From Allocoprococcus comes (GTDB taxonomy: Bacteria > Bacillota > Clostridia > Lachnospirales > Lachnospiraceae), in assembly GCF_013300725.1 (NCBI RefSeq), contig NZ_JAAIMM010000007.1, positions 62,001 through 126,000 of the forward strand: a stretch of DNA of 64,000 nt, written 5' to 3'. The position numbers and the translations under genes were made by a program. This document shows, in pieces, positions 43,416 to 52,729 of this stretch. The notes under the pieces were generated by a model. That model did no database searches. It was not told the origin of the DNA and saw only the letters and a program-made list of their open reading frames with translations. Within the stretch, counting starts at the first letter, position 1. Every line of letters begins with the position of its first letter.

Positions 43416-44381
43416 ATGAACAAAATAACATTATGGAATGAATCAGAATACAATTACGCAGCAGCATGCGGGTTTATCCCGAACATGCGATTATATTTCC
43501 ATGAAGATGAAAAAGTACGACCATGTATCCTGATCGCACCGGGTGGCGGATATACCGTAGTTTCTCCATCAGAAGGTGAGATTGTAGCAAAGAAGTTTTA
43601 TGAGATGGGATATCATACTGCAGTTGTGACTTATACCACAAATCTCTTACAGATGATTCCATTGAAATTGCAGCCGATGCAGGATCTGATGCGTGCCATC
43701 CGCTATATCAGAAAGCATGCAGAAGAACTTCATGTAGATAAAGATAAGATCATGTTATGCGGATTCTCCGCAGGAGCACATGCATGTGGAAGTGTTGCGG
43801 TACACTGGCAGGAATTTGAAGAATCTGAGACAGGAGAATATGCGTCCATATCCGCAAAACCGAATGCAGTCATTCTTTCCTATCCGGTGATCACATCCGG
43901 TGACTGTGCACATCGAGGTTCTTTCACTGCACTTTTAGGAGCCGATGCTTCTGAGGAAGAACTTGAATATATGTCTCTGGAAAAACAAGTGACAGAAGAT
44001 ATGCCGCCATGTTTCTTGTGGCAGACGGCGACAGATGAACTGGTTCCGGTTCAGAACTCATTCTTATTTGCACAGGCTCTACAGGAAAAGAAGATTCCGT
44101 ATGCATTCCATGTGTTTTCCCAAGGGAAACATGGATTGTCACTAGCTGATGAAGCATGGGCAAATGAAGAGTTTGGAGAACCATATACATTGGAACAGAC
44201 TTTTGCATTAGGTCAGGCAGTGAACGATGGAACATTTCCGGTTCCGGAAGAAGTAAAACAGGCTTTGAATGAGATGGCGAAAATGTTCACCGGACAGACT
44301 GAGCGTGAGAGGGAACAGGCGAATGAAGAAGTAAAACATTGGCCGGAGCTGGTGGATGAGTGGATAAGGACTACGCTTTAA
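43416..44381 (+). CDS. Alpha/beta hydrolase, probable carbohydrate esterase
   Basis: 321 residues. APGGGYTVVS at 41-50 gives the oxyanion hole, CGFSAGAH the nucleophile Ser118, TDELVPVQNS the Asp region and GKHGLSL the His. This is the BD-FAE/acetyl-xylan-esterase-like group that removes acetyl or feruloyl groups from plant polysaccharides. It has a C-terminal helix-rich extension (after about 280). It lies after the GH78 gene and should deacylate the oligosaccharides the glycosidases cut. RBS AAAGGAG is 7 nt before ATG. No signal peptide. Confidence 0.85.
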   Translation: MNKITLWNESEYNYAAACGFIPNMRLYFHEDEKVRPCILIAPGGGYTVVSPSEGEIVAKKFYEMGYHTAVVTYTTNLLQMIPLKLQPMQDLMRAIRYIRKHAEELHVDKDKIMLCGFSAGAHACGSVAVHWQEFEESETGEYASISAKPNAVILSYPVITSGDCAHRGSFTALLGADASEEELEYMSLEKQVTEDMPPCFLWQTATDELVPVQNSFLFAQALQEKKIPYAFHVFSQGKHGLSLADEAWANEEFGEPYTLEQTFALGQAVNDGTFPVPEEVKQALNEMAKMFTGQTEREREQANEEVKHWPELVDEWIRTTL

Positions 44382-44433
44382 AATGGCGAGATGTATTACT
44401 GGACGCACATAGTGTGAACAGCAACTGCTAAGT

Positions 44434-44625
44434 GTGGCACATGTCACAATTCTCCAGCATGCGTCTGATGGGAATCTGGAAAAAGAATGCGAGAAGGCAT
44501 TTCAGCAGATCATAGATGTAGGATATACAGAATCTCTGGAACAGGAAGGAATCCATAAGATTATAAAATACGGCATTGCATGTTATAAAAAGAAGTGCAA
44601 GGTTGAGATGAAAATCGAAGGATAG
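44434..44625 (+). pseudogene. C-terminal fragment of an AAA-ATPase-like protein (DUF1703/PD-(D/E)XK tail)
   Basis: 63 residues matching the very end of the common Clostridial and Bacteroidetes ATPase-like proteins with a nuclease-fold tail: ECEKAFQQIIDVGYTESL and IIKYGIACYKKKCKVEM. No ribosome site precedes the ATG and the ATPase domain is missing. A decayed remnant between the esterase and GH43 units. Confidence 0.7.
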
Positions 44626-44739
44626 AAAAAGATGAAACATTTATATTTTCAAGTTGACGTTTCAATCAGGATAGCATAGTCTAATAGTAGCTAATAAAAG
44701 AAATTAGATTTCTACAGATCAAACTTCTGCAGGAAGAAG

Positions 44740-44774
44740 AAAAAGCTCAGAGTCGTGACCTCTGAGCTTTTTCT
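44740..44774 (+). terminator. Intrinsic terminator
   Basis: AAAAAGCTCAGAG and CTCTGAGCTTTTT arms, perfect, with an A-run before and T-run after, hence usable on both strands. Confidence 0.8.
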
Positions 44775-44860
44775 ATTCCGTTATGTAAGGTGGCTTATGC
44801 CTTTAGGATGGTGCCGCTAATCGTCTCTTTCCAACCATTTGCAAATAAAATAGTTAACGA

Positions 44861-44918
44861 TAAAATTACAATAGAATATATAAAATTACAATAACTGTAC
44901 GCCCTCAAATGTTATAGT
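44861..44918 (+). promoter_or_regulatory. AraC-type direct repeats and promoter of the GH43 gene
   Basis: TAAAATTACAATA occurs at 44861-44873 and 44881-44893, 20 bp apart; -10 TATAGT at 44913-44918. The same ATTACAATA motif in the same phasing precedes the GH78 gene at 47201, the other flank of the AraC gene. Confidence 0.75.
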
Positions 44919-44969
44919 TGCCTTAGAAAAAACAAACAAACGAATAGCGAGGGAGGCAGTGTATAAACT

Positions 44970-45941
44970 ATGAAACCATTTCTAAATATCAAATCCAACA
45001 TCCCGGATGGTGAAGCTCATGTAATGCCGGATGGAAAAGTCTATATCTATGGAAGTCTTGACACAAAAGAGGATTCCTGGTGTTCCGATCATTACAAAGT
45101 AATTTTGTCCGCAGATCTGGAACATTGGGTAGAGAGTGAAATCAGCTTTTCCATCAAGGATGTTCCGTGGGCAGACGAGATTCAGGAACCAACGTACTTA
45201 GAGGGTGTTAAGTCTTATAACGAACTTCCGGAGGCAATTTTGACTTTCCTTCCAGAAGAGACCAAAGAGATTCCAATCGATCAGTTCCTACCGATTTTGA
45301 GGAATATACTGATAGAACAGCAAAAGAACAAGAGTCTGTTTGCACCGGATTGTATCTATAAAGATGGAAAATACTATCTATATTTTTGTCTTTCTGACGA
45401 TACGGAGGGAGTTGCAGTATCAGATTCTCCTACGGGGCCATTTAAAAATGCGGTGAAACTTCCTGTAAAAGGAATTGATCCGGCGGTTTTTGTTGATGAT
45501 GATGGACAGGCGTACTATTATTGGGGGCAGTTTTCTTCTTGTGGAGCAAAACTGAATCCGGATATGATGAGCATTGATGAAAGTACGATTGCAGAAGGGC
45601 TTGTGACGGAGAAAGAGCATCATTTTCATGAAGGAAGTTCTATGAGAAAGCGTGGAGATACCTATTATTATGTTTTTGCAGATATCTCCAGTGGAAGACC
45701 AAGTAGTCTGGGATATGCGACATCAAAGTCTCCGCTTGGACCATTTACATACCAGGGAGTGATTGTTGACAATATATCGCTGAATGAGAAAAGCTGGAAC
45801 AATCATGGCAGTATTGAGGAAGTGAATGGACAGTGGTACGTGTTCTTCCATGTAAGTACAAAGGGGCAGTATCTAAGACGGGCATGCATGACACCAATTG
45901 AATTCGATGAGAACGGATTGATCAAGAAGGTGGAACTGTAA
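44970..45941 (+). CDS. GH43-type glycosidase
   Basis: 323 residues of one five-bladed propeller: AHVMPDGKVYIYGS at the start, SLFAPDCIYKDGKYYLYF, KGIDPAVFVDDDGQAYYYWG with the pKa-tuning Asp and HEGSSMRKRGDTYYYV with the acid Glu. Members are beta-xylosidases, alpha-arabinofuranosidases or exo-galactanases. No signal peptide. RBS GAGGGAGG is 14 nt before ATG. The 3' end overlaps the convergent AraC gene by 20 nt. It is expressed from the repeats at 44861. Confidence 0.9.
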   Translation: MKPFLNIKSNIPDGEAHVMPDGKVYIYGSLDTKEDSWCSDHYKVILSADLEHWVESEISFSIKDVPWADEIQEPTYLEGVKSYNELPEAILTFLPEETKEIPIDQFLPILRNILIEQQKNKSLFAPDCIYKDGKYYLYFCLSDDTEGVAVSDSPTGPFKNAVKLPVKGIDPAVFVDDDGQAYYYWGQFSSCGAKLNPDMMSIDESTIAEGLVTEKEHHFHEGSSMRKRGDTYYYVFADISSGRPSSLGYATSKSPLGPFTYQGVIVDNISLNEKSWNNHGSIEEVNGQWYVFFHVSTKGQYLRRACMTPIEFDENGLIKKVEL

Positions 45942-47130
45942 GCTGAGTCTGTTTTCTGTATTGGGTAGGAGTAATTCCATATTTCTTTTTAAATACATTC
46001 TGAAAATAAGCCTGGGAGGAGAAGCAGAGATAGCTGCTGATTTCGCTCAGGCTTTTTTCTGTGAAGGTAAGCAAACTTTTGGACTCTTCTAACTTGCAGC
46101 GCATGATAAAACTACTGATATCGAAACCAAGTTCCTTCTTAAATTTTTTAGTGAGATAAGAGCGGCTTTTCCCGATATGTTCCGTGACATCACCAACCCG
46201 GATCGCTTCATTTACATGGCGGGAGATGAACTGGACACAATCAAAAATTTCTTTGGACATTCCACCTGGAATTTTCCCTTTTGCAACACGCTCTGTAAAA
46301 TCAATCAGCATAGAATAGCTGAGCTTTTCAATATAAGCGATATTTTGAGAGTGTTCACAATCCTGAATGTAAATATCAGCCAGTTGATAGGCTTCTTCCA
46401 GGTTCATTCCTCCCTGGATAGCTGCCCGGGTGGTAAGTGTTGCTGTTGTGATAAAAATGTTTTTCCTTTGCCTGAGTGCGTTGCCTGCGACAATCCCCTC
46501 CACAAGATTCTGTGAGCTGTTGAGAAGTTCTTTCAATCGTCTGACATCTCCATCCTGGACATATTTCATCATTTCTTTTTCGTAAAAATGGGTATTATGA
46601 TATCTTTGATTTTCTTTGAGTTCCATTATTTTCTCAGTGTAAATGCTGGATATCTTATCTGTTTGACCAAATCCTTCCAATTGGAAATGCTCACTGACAG
46701 AGATTACTTCATCATTGATGCAGAAGTGCAAATAAGCCAGAACATTCAAAAAAGAATAGAGTGATTGCTGTGGAATGCTTTGTAAAAACTGTGAGACGCG
46801 GGAATGAAAAGAAGCATCGATGGCCCATTCCTTCATAAAATTGTGTGTATCTGATTCTGTTACTGGTGTACTGAAGACAGGTCCGACAATAAGACAATAA
46901 TCGCGTCTGGATGATTCAACATAACCATAATAAGTAAAAGAATCTGAAACAAAGTAGTCTGGATTCATTTTGAAATTTAAAAAATCCGGGGAAGGATTAT
47001 TTACAATGATATTGAACCCGACATCTTCCGGATAAGTATAACTTTTATCCAATGCATAATCATAGCAATTGATTGAGAGAAAAGTGGCTTCATAAAATAA
47101 TTTGCAAAATGCTTTAATATCCTGGATCAT
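45922..47130 (-). CDS. AraC-family regulator of the GH43 and GH78 genes
   Basis: 402 residues; the C-terminal double HTH reads AIRVGDVTEHIGKSRSYLTK and LSEISSYLCFSSQAYFQNVF, ending GITPTQYRKQ. The N-terminal sensor part is a paralogue of the one at 35378-36568 (RQRKNIFITTATLTTRAAI). GGAGG 7 nt before the ATG supports the start. It is flanked by two genes that both carry ATTACAATA direct repeats at 20-bp phasing, so it probably activates both. Confidence 0.9.
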   Translation of the reverse strand: MIQDIKAFCKLFYEATFLSINCYDYALDKSYTYPEDVGFNIIVNNPSPDFLNFKMNPDYFVSDSFTYYGYVESSRRDYCLIVGPVFSTPVTESDTHNFMKEWAIDASFHSRVSQFLQSIPQQSLYSFLNVLAYLHFCINDEVISVSEHFQLEGFGQTDKISSIYTEKIMELKENQRYHNTHFYEKEMMKYVQDGDVRRLKELLNSSQNLVEGIVAGNALRQRKNIFITTATLTTRAAIQGGMNLEEAYQLADIYIQDCEHSQNIAYIEKLSYSMLIDFTERVAKGKIPGGMSKEIFDCVQFISRHVNEAIRVGDVTEHIGKSRSYLTKKFKKELGFDISSFIMRCKLEESKSLLTFTEKSLSEISSYLCFSSQAYFQNVFKKKYGITPTQYRKQTQLTVPPS

Positions 47131-47200
47131 AAATAACCTCCGAAAAATGAATTTGATGAGAAAGGAAATCCAATACTGAAAATATTCAACTTATATCCAA

Positions 47201-47256
47201 TTTTACAATATTTGAATTAATATTACAATAATTAAAGCATGGAGACATGTTATCTT
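47201..47256 (+). promoter_or_regulatory. AraC-type direct repeats and promoter of the GH78 gene
   Basis: TTTTACAATA (47201-47210) and TATTACAATA (47221-47230), 20 bp apart, then a -10 at TATCTT (47251-47256) or TATACT (47256-47261). Arrangement as at 44861. Confidence 0.7.
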
Positions 47257-47330
47257 ATACTCACAATAAATTAATATTCCTGGTAACCAAAGTAATTAGT
47301 ATGATTTTAGAGAATAAGTGGAGGAAATTT

Positions 47331-50138
47331 ATGTTTATCCAAAATATAACCTGTGAATTTGTAAAAGAACCGATTTCGATTGATTGTCAACATCCAAGAT
47401 TTTCATGGGAGATTGATGCAGAAAAAAACAATGTCTTTCAGACAGCCTGGCAAATTATTGTTAAGGATGAAAAGAACGTAATTGTATGGGATAGTGGTGT
47501 TCAGGAAAACTCGGATACTACAGCTATTTCTTATCAGGGAGAAATGTTAAAATCAACATCCGTATATCATTATCAGATTACTGTGTGGACAAATACAGAA
47601 GAAATGATTCAAAGTGGAGAAAATTATTTTGAAACTGCATTTTTGAATAAGTCTGACTGGAAAGCAAAGTGGATGGAGCCGGAGCCATTGCCACAATTAC
47701 TACAGAATCCTCTGAATGAAGCCAAAAAAGAGTGGCGGAAGATTACAGAAGCAATGATGCACGGAGATATGAGTGCAATGAAAACAGAAGAGGATATCTG
47801 GGATGCTTTACCGATGGAACCCTATGATCCGGCAGTACAGATGCGCCGTGTTTTCAGGGTGGGAAAATCTGTGAAACGTGCCCGTCTGTATGTGACTTCA
47901 CATGGTATTTATGAAGTAAAGATCAATGGAAAGTCAGTGACGGACAGCCGATTGAATCCAGGTTTTACAGCGTATGACAGAAGACTAAAGTATCAGGTCT
48001 ACGATGTGGATGAATTTGTGCAAAATGGAGAGAATGCAGTTTCTGTAACAGTTGCAGATGGATGGTATAAAGGAAAGATTGCGCTTGGACACGGATGTGA
48101 ATATGGAGAAGTACCGGGAGTACTTCTCCAGTTGGAGATGATAGATGAAAATGGTAAAAAACAAGTCATGTGTTCTGATGAAAACTGGAAATATTCCTTT
48201 GATGGACCGATACGAAGTGCGGATTTGTTCTTAGGTGAAACCTATGATGCAAGAAGATATGACGGGGATCCTTCCAAGATAGAATATGATGATAAAAAGT
48301 GGTTTCCGGTGAGAACACATACAATGGACAATCCAATACCAGAAGCGCAGATCAGTCCACTGGCAAAGGTATTTGAAGAAGTTCCTGCACAGAGCGTATT
48401 TATTACACCAAATGGCGAAACAGTGGTTGATTTTGGACAGAATCTTGCAGGAACTATCCGGGTGAAGATTCAGGAAGAAAATGGAACAGAAGTGAAATTT
48501 GAACATGGAGAAATGCTTGATGGTCAGGGAAATTTCTTTTATGTTTTTGCCGGAACAAGCAGAGCACAAGAGGATATTTATATTTGCGGAGAGAAGCGGG
48601 AAGAAATTTTTGAGCCACATTTTACATATCATGGATTTCGCTATGTGCGCGTGACTGGTGGAGCAGATTGGAAGAAAGAAGATTTCACAGCTCTTGCAAT
48701 CAGTACAGAAAATGAAGTGACAGGAAATTTCCAATGCTCGGATGAGCAGATCAATCAGCTGCAGAGTAATATTTACTGGAGCCAGCGTTCGAATAACATT
48801 ACGATTCCAACGGATTGTCCGACAAGAGAAAAAGCAGGGTGGACAGGAGATGTAGTGGTCTATGGGGCAACAGCACTGTTCAATCAGAACATGACAGCCT
48901 TTTACGAAGACTGGCTTCGCAGTATTCGCCTGGATCAGCTGGAAAATGGATACGTTCTGGGAACAGTACCACAGATCAGAAATTATGTACAGCAGGGGGA
49001 TACAGGGTCTCTTGGGTGGGGGGATGTCATACTGACACTGCCACTTCAGATGTATCAACTCTGTGGAGACAAAGAAGTTCTTCAAGTAAATTATGAGGCT
49101 ATGGGGAAATGGATGCATTCCATGGAGTGTGCTGCACATGAACTTCCAGGTGAAGCGGTTCCTTATGGGGGATTCCAGACAGAACAGAATTGTGATGAAA
49201 GAAGCCTTGAAAACCAGCGTTATCTGATCAATACAGGATTTCACTTTGGAGACTGGATTATTCCAAGTGTTGTGAATGAAGAGGGCTTTACCGATGGACC
49301 GGCTTCTGCATTTCTCACAATGAATTATGTTGGAAGCAGTCTGCTGGCAGCAGATGCAGATATGTTTTCGGAAATTTCTGAATTAGTGGGAAATATGGAG
49401 AATGCAGAGAAATACCGCGCTTATGCAAAAAGAGTCCGCCAGGCGTTCGAAGAAGAATATGTATCGGATGATGGAAAGCTTGGGCAGGAGATGCAGGGAA
49501 ATTATATTCTGGCATTGAGACATCATATGGTGTCACCGGAGAAAGAACCACTTCTTGCGGAAAGACTGAATGAACTTGTAGTAAAGAATGGATTCAGACT
49601 GGATACCGGTTTTATGGCTACCCCGCATATTCTTGATATCTTATGTCAGTATGGATATGCAGATACTGCATGGAAGGTATTGCTTCAGAAGCAGTGTCCG
49701 TCCTGGCTCTATGAAGTGGAACAGGGGGCAACAACAGTCTGGGAAAACTGGGATGCAGTAAGACCAGACGGGAAACTGGCAAGTTGTTCCTTTAATCATT
49801 ATGCGTTTGGCTGTGTTGGAGATTTCCTGTACCGGAAAGTTCTTGGTGTACAGAATGCAGGAATTGGTTATGACAGGATCCGGATTGCACCGGAGTATGA
49901 CTGTCCGTTTATGTGGGCAGAAGGAACCTATCACAGTGAAAATGGAAACATTGAGTTAAGATGGGAAAAGAATAAAAATAAAGTGAAGATTTTCGGACGG
50001 ATTCCGGCAAATACATCCGCATGCTTAAGGTTGCCGGATGGAACAGAAAAAGAACTTGGAAATGGACGGTTTGACTTCATCACAACGGCGTTTCAGCTCG
50101 TCAAGATCAGGTGCAGACACCCGTATGACGTAGCTTAA
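47331..50138 (+). CDS. GH78 alpha-L-rhamnosidase, 3' end replaced by ICE sequence
   Basis: 935 residues from ATG 47331 (GTGGAGGAA upstream; an ATG at 47247 lies in the promoter). The N-terminal domains and the catalytic barrel with DCPTREKAGWTGD near 495-507 are complete. The family C-terminal beta domain is present to about GNGRFDF (residue 915). From about 50072 the DNA is the antisense strand of a Tn916-type conjugation gene, so the last 20 or so residues (ITTAFQLVKIRCRHPYDVA) are not native. The enzyme may still fold. It is longer than usual through an insert near 115-160. Confidence 0.88.
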   Translation: MFIQNITCEFVKEPISIDCQHPRFSWEIDAEKNNVFQTAWQIIVKDEKNVIVWDSGVQENSDTTAISYQGEMLKSTSVYHYQITVWTNTEEMIQSGENYFETAFLNKSDWKAKWMEPEPLPQLLQNPLNEAKKEWRKITEAMMHGDMSAMKTEEDIWDALPMEPYDPAVQMRRVFRVGKSVKRARLYVTSHGIYEVKINGKSVTDSRLNPGFTAYDRRLKYQVYDVDEFVQNGENAVSVTVADGWYKGKIALGHGCEYGEVPGVLLQLEMIDENGKKQVMCSDENWKYSFDGPIRSADLFLGETYDARRYDGDPSKIEYDDKKWFPVRTHTMDNPIPEAQISPLAKVFEEVPAQSVFITPNGETVVDFGQNLAGTIRVKIQEENGTEVKFEHGEMLDGQGNFFYVFAGTSRAQEDIYICGEKREEIFEPHFTYHGFRYVRVTGGADWKKEDFTALAISTENEVTGNFQCSDEQINQLQSNIYWSQRSNNITIPTDCPTREKAGWTGDVVVYGATALFNQNMTAFYEDWLRSIRLDQLENGYVLGTVPQIRNYVQQGDTGSLGWGDVILTLPLQMYQLCGDKEVLQVNYEAMGKWMHSMECAAHELPGEAVPYGGFQTEQNCDERSLENQRYLINTGFHFGDWIIPSVVNEEGFTDGPASAFLTMNYVGSSLLAADADMFSEISELVGNMENAEKYRAYAKRVRQAFEEEYVSDDGKLGQEMQGNYILALRHHMVSPEKEPLLAERLNELVVKNGFRLDTGFMATPHILDILCQYGYADTAWKVLLQKQCPSWLYEVEQGATTVWENWDAVRPDGKLASCSFNHYAFGCVGDFLYRKVLGVQNAGIGYDRIRIAPEYDCPFMWAEGTYHSENGNIELRWEKNKNKVKIFGRIPANTSACLRLPDGTEKELGNGRFDFITTAFQLVKIRCRHPYDVA

Positions 50139-50894
50139 CTTATACATACTTTCTTTGCTCTGGTCTAAGTCCGTTTCCAGCTCGTCCACGCTGTCTAAAG
50201 CGTCCACCACATTTGAGCTGGTTTCACTTCCAGCTTGATAGGCGTGATTATCCAAATCTTTCAATTCCTTTTTCTTGTTGCGGACTGTCGTTAATGCTTT
50301 CCGATTTTCCACGATTTCTACATTCATAGAAGTATCAACGGGGAATGTGAATTGCTGTTGCTGGAAATAGAAGATTTCACTGGACGGAAAATCCAGCTCG
50401 CCCACAATCGCATTGACGGTAAAGTAGGACACATACCAGCTTCTTTGCTGTGCCAGCAGGTAACTTTCAAACTGCCTGCAACCACGCCCCTTTAACTCTA
50501 AAAGGACACCTTTTTCCTCGTCAGCCGACGTATAGATAAAGATGTCCCCTAAAGAATAATGCTCCGTATAGCTGTAATGTCCGTAATCTTCATGGAGCAT
50601 ATAATTGATATTCAGTTTTAATATATCTTTGATGATGTGCTGTATATCCAGCGTGGGAAAACGAATTTTCACATAATCAAACAGCATGGTAAGCGGTGCT
50701 TCTGGATTGAACCTTGCCAGTTCTTTATACAGAGTTTCCAGAAGTTCCTTTGACGGCTTCATTTTTCCACTTTCTATCTTGTTGAGATATTCCCTTGTGA
50801 TACCAGAAGCCACCGCCAGTCTGCCTTGTGAGATACCGTAAGCAATCCGCTTCTCCCGTAATTCTTTTATCCATTGTTCTTCATTCAGAACCAT
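50025..50894 (-). pseudogene. In-frame chimera: MobT relaxase start joined to a VirB4-type fragment
   Basis: Residues 1-154 are the N-terminal part of MobT (Tn916 Orf20): an HTH (ISQGRLAVASGITREYLNKI), then MLFDYVKIRFPTLD and FESYLLAQQRSWY. At residue 155 it changes in frame to VSYFTVNAIVGELDFPSS and continues through VIRVSAPDLDELKRRCDEVK, a middle part of the VirB4-like ATPase (Tn916 Orf16). After that it runs into the end of the GH78 gene. The relaxase catalytic part and Orf19-17 are lost. It has its start and a full frame, but no known function. Confidence 0.85.
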
Positions 50895-51077
50895 ACCCCC
50901 AATCTATAAAGTGTGAAGTTTTTTAAGGCGACTTCACAGCCGATTTTTGTTAGAAAATCATGCCAGAAGCCTTATGTTTCCTATGTTTTTTGTCTATTGT
51001 CTATTTGTAAACGTACCCCTCTGTTAGATACCGAGGGGTTTTACCTGCTGGCGTGGCTTACGCCACACCAGCAACGG
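50895..51077. other. Candidate Tn916-type oriT region between mobT and ftsK
   Basis: In Tn916 the transfer origin lies between orf20 and orf21, the same place as this 180 bp. It holds a terminator-like CCCCTC/GAGGGG hairpin (51016-51038) with TTTT, and GCTGGCGTGG/CCACACCAGC arms (51047-51073). The nick site was not identified. Confidence 0.5.
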
Positions 51078-52472
51078 CTAGTCCGTGCCGTCGCCTTTCG
51101 CTTCGCACGTCGCCGTCCCGTCCTGCCTTGCTTGTGCAAGAGAACCGATAGTCTGCAAAAAATCATGTCCTTTCGGGACTAAAGGCGTGTAAAATTCACT
51201 GATGACGCTTGTTCCCACATCACAATAGCCACGCCCTTTGATACGTTTCTGGTAAAACTGCTTTTTCACGTCAGAACCGAACAGCATACCGTAACCAAGT
51301 TCACTGATACGCCCCAGTCCTACACGAAAGTTGAAGTTATCCCTTATCCCGTCCGAGAAATATTTTGCGTCTGGTCTTTGACAAGCGACGATAAGGAAAT
51401 ATCCTGCCTGCCGTCCCAGCATGACGATTTTCTTTAACTGGCTAAGCAGGCTCGTGCTTTCCTTTATCCCCAGCATTTCAAAAAATGCCACATATTCATC
51501 AAAGATAAGAAAGCAGGGTGGAAGTCCCAGATAGGCGTAGTTTTCGCCCGTTTTATAGTTCGGGTGTCGCTTCATTTCCTCACTTCGCTGTACCATGCCC
51601 TCATAAAAGGCATTGACGCAATCTATCATTTCTTCTTTGGTATGGTAGACGTTAGGCATGACTGTTCCTAAATCCGCAAGGTCGGCGTTCTTCGGGTCTA
51701 AGATGTAAAGAATAGCGTCAGTATGCAGTAGGGCTTCAATGAGCGTCAGCAAAAAGTATGTTTTACCGCCACCCGTACCACCAGCAATCAGAGCGTGAGG
51801 GAGTGCGTCATATTCCCAGACAAGATTTTTCATCAGTCTAAGACAGCCGTTTTCTGCCCGTACTTCATCAATGGTAATGCGGTTTGCTATCATGTCATAA
51901 AGCAGGGTGTATTCAATATATCCGTCATGCAAGGTCTTGTCGGTCAGCTCACAATACAAGCCACTTTCCAATTTGTCCTCTAACCGTAAAAGCTGGTCTT
52001 GATATTTTCCTAACGTGATTTCACAGCGGATATGAAGCAGTCCCTTTTCCATTTGATAATAAATCTTTGGAAACCAGACGATTTTTTCCCTTGATCTGCT
52101 TTGCAGGTCAGTAAAAAAACCGCTGTCTTGTACGGTATCGGCTTCATACCATTTGTTTTCCAGTATCATTCTTGCCAGCTTTTGACGGTGCAGGAGCTTC
52201 TTGAAACTGTCGTAACAGAAGCGGTAATACAGAAAAGCGACCAATGCACAAACACCAGTCGCTATCAATATAGTTATGAAGTTGTAAGGGGAAAGCGTCA
52301 AGCCGTTCTCTAACAAACTGAAATGCTCCCAATCGGTACGCATGAGCTGTTTGATATTCAATAGCAAAAGAACCGCCACGAATACAAACAGAAGCGTACC
52401 AGCACAGAAACGATATACCAAGCCTTTGTCGCTGGCTCTGATACGGTGTCCTTTATTCCAAATCTTTTGCAT
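51078..52472 (-). CDS. FtsK/TcpA-type coupling protein (Tn916 Orf21-like)
   Basis: 464 residues. Two membrane helices (about 24-42 and 64-84), then a FtsK/SpoIIIE ATPase domain with Walker A AGGTGGGKT at 230-238, Walker B-like FLIFDEYVAFF and an ACQRPDAKYF motif. It matches Tn916 Orf21, which pumps DNA to the mating channel. The gene looks intact though its partners MobT and VirB4 are fused and broken. ATG at 52472 with GGAGTG upstream. Confidence 0.93.
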   Translation of the reverse strand: MQKIWNKGHRIRASDKGLVYRFCAGTLLFVFVAVLLLLNIKQLMRTDWEHFSLLENGLTLSPYNFITILIATGVCALVAFLYYRFCYDSFKKLLHRQKLARMILENKWYEADTVQDSGFFTDLQSRSREKIVWFPKIYYQMEKGLLHIRCEITLGKYQDQLLRLEDKLESGLYCELTDKTLHDGYIEYTLLYDMIANRITIDEVRAENGCLRLMKNLVWEYDALPHALIAGGTGGGKTYFLLTLIEALLHTDAILYILDPKNADLADLGTVMPNVYHTKEEMIDCVNAFYEGMVQRSEEMKRHPNYKTGENYAYLGLPPCFLIFDEYVAFFEMLGIKESTSLLSQLKKIVMLGRQAGYFLIVACQRPDAKYFSDGIRDNFNFRVGLGRISELGYGMLFGSDVKKQFYQKRIKGRGYCDVGTSVISEFYTPLVPKGHDFLQTIGSLAQARQDGTATCEAKGDGTD

Positions 52473-52496
52473 AAATCAATCACTCCTTTCTGGGTA

Positions 52497-52532
52497 CGAA
52501 AAAAGCAGTCAATCATATAGACTAACTGCTTT
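52497..52532 (-). terminator. Hairpin terminator/attenuator upstream of the ftsK-type gene
   Basis: AAAGCAGT (52502-52509) and ACTGCTTT (52525-52532); on the minus strand it is followed by a T-run, between the 47-residue gene and the ftsK-type gene. Confidence 0.65.
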
Positions 52533-52568
52533 GTTATATGGATATGAAGTTGTAAAACTGGGAGTTGA

Positions 52569-52712
52569 CTATCTCACAATAAATCTATAAATTGCATAGG
52601 CAACCCATATAATCCAAGAAAAAGCCCATAAATCAAAGAGAATACTAACTGTTAAATAAATGATAGCAACAGAGATTGCTATTATCCAATTTTTCTTTTT
52701 AGCATTTTCCAT
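52569..52712 (-). CDS. Small membrane protein (47 residues)
   Basis: A short frame: Met-Glu-Asn then KKKNWIIAISVAIIYLTV, ISILFDLWAFSWIIWVAY-like second helix and a short basic end. Two hydrophobic helices fill the protein. GAGGAG lies 10 nt before the ATG. It sits between the repeat copy B and the ftsK-type gene, in the place of Orf22/23 of Tn916. No known function. Confidence 0.55.
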   Translation of the reverse strand: MENAKKKNWIIAISVAIIYLTVSILFDLWAFSWIIWVAYAIYRFIVR

Positions 52713-52729
52713 AATCAACCATCTCCTCA

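Noticed and set aside
48231-49244. Long minus-strand ORF (337 codons) opposite the third GH78 gene
   Set aside because: Antisense shadow: the plus frame has full GH78 homology and the minus translation is Cys/Ile/Phe-rich without ribosome site or motif.
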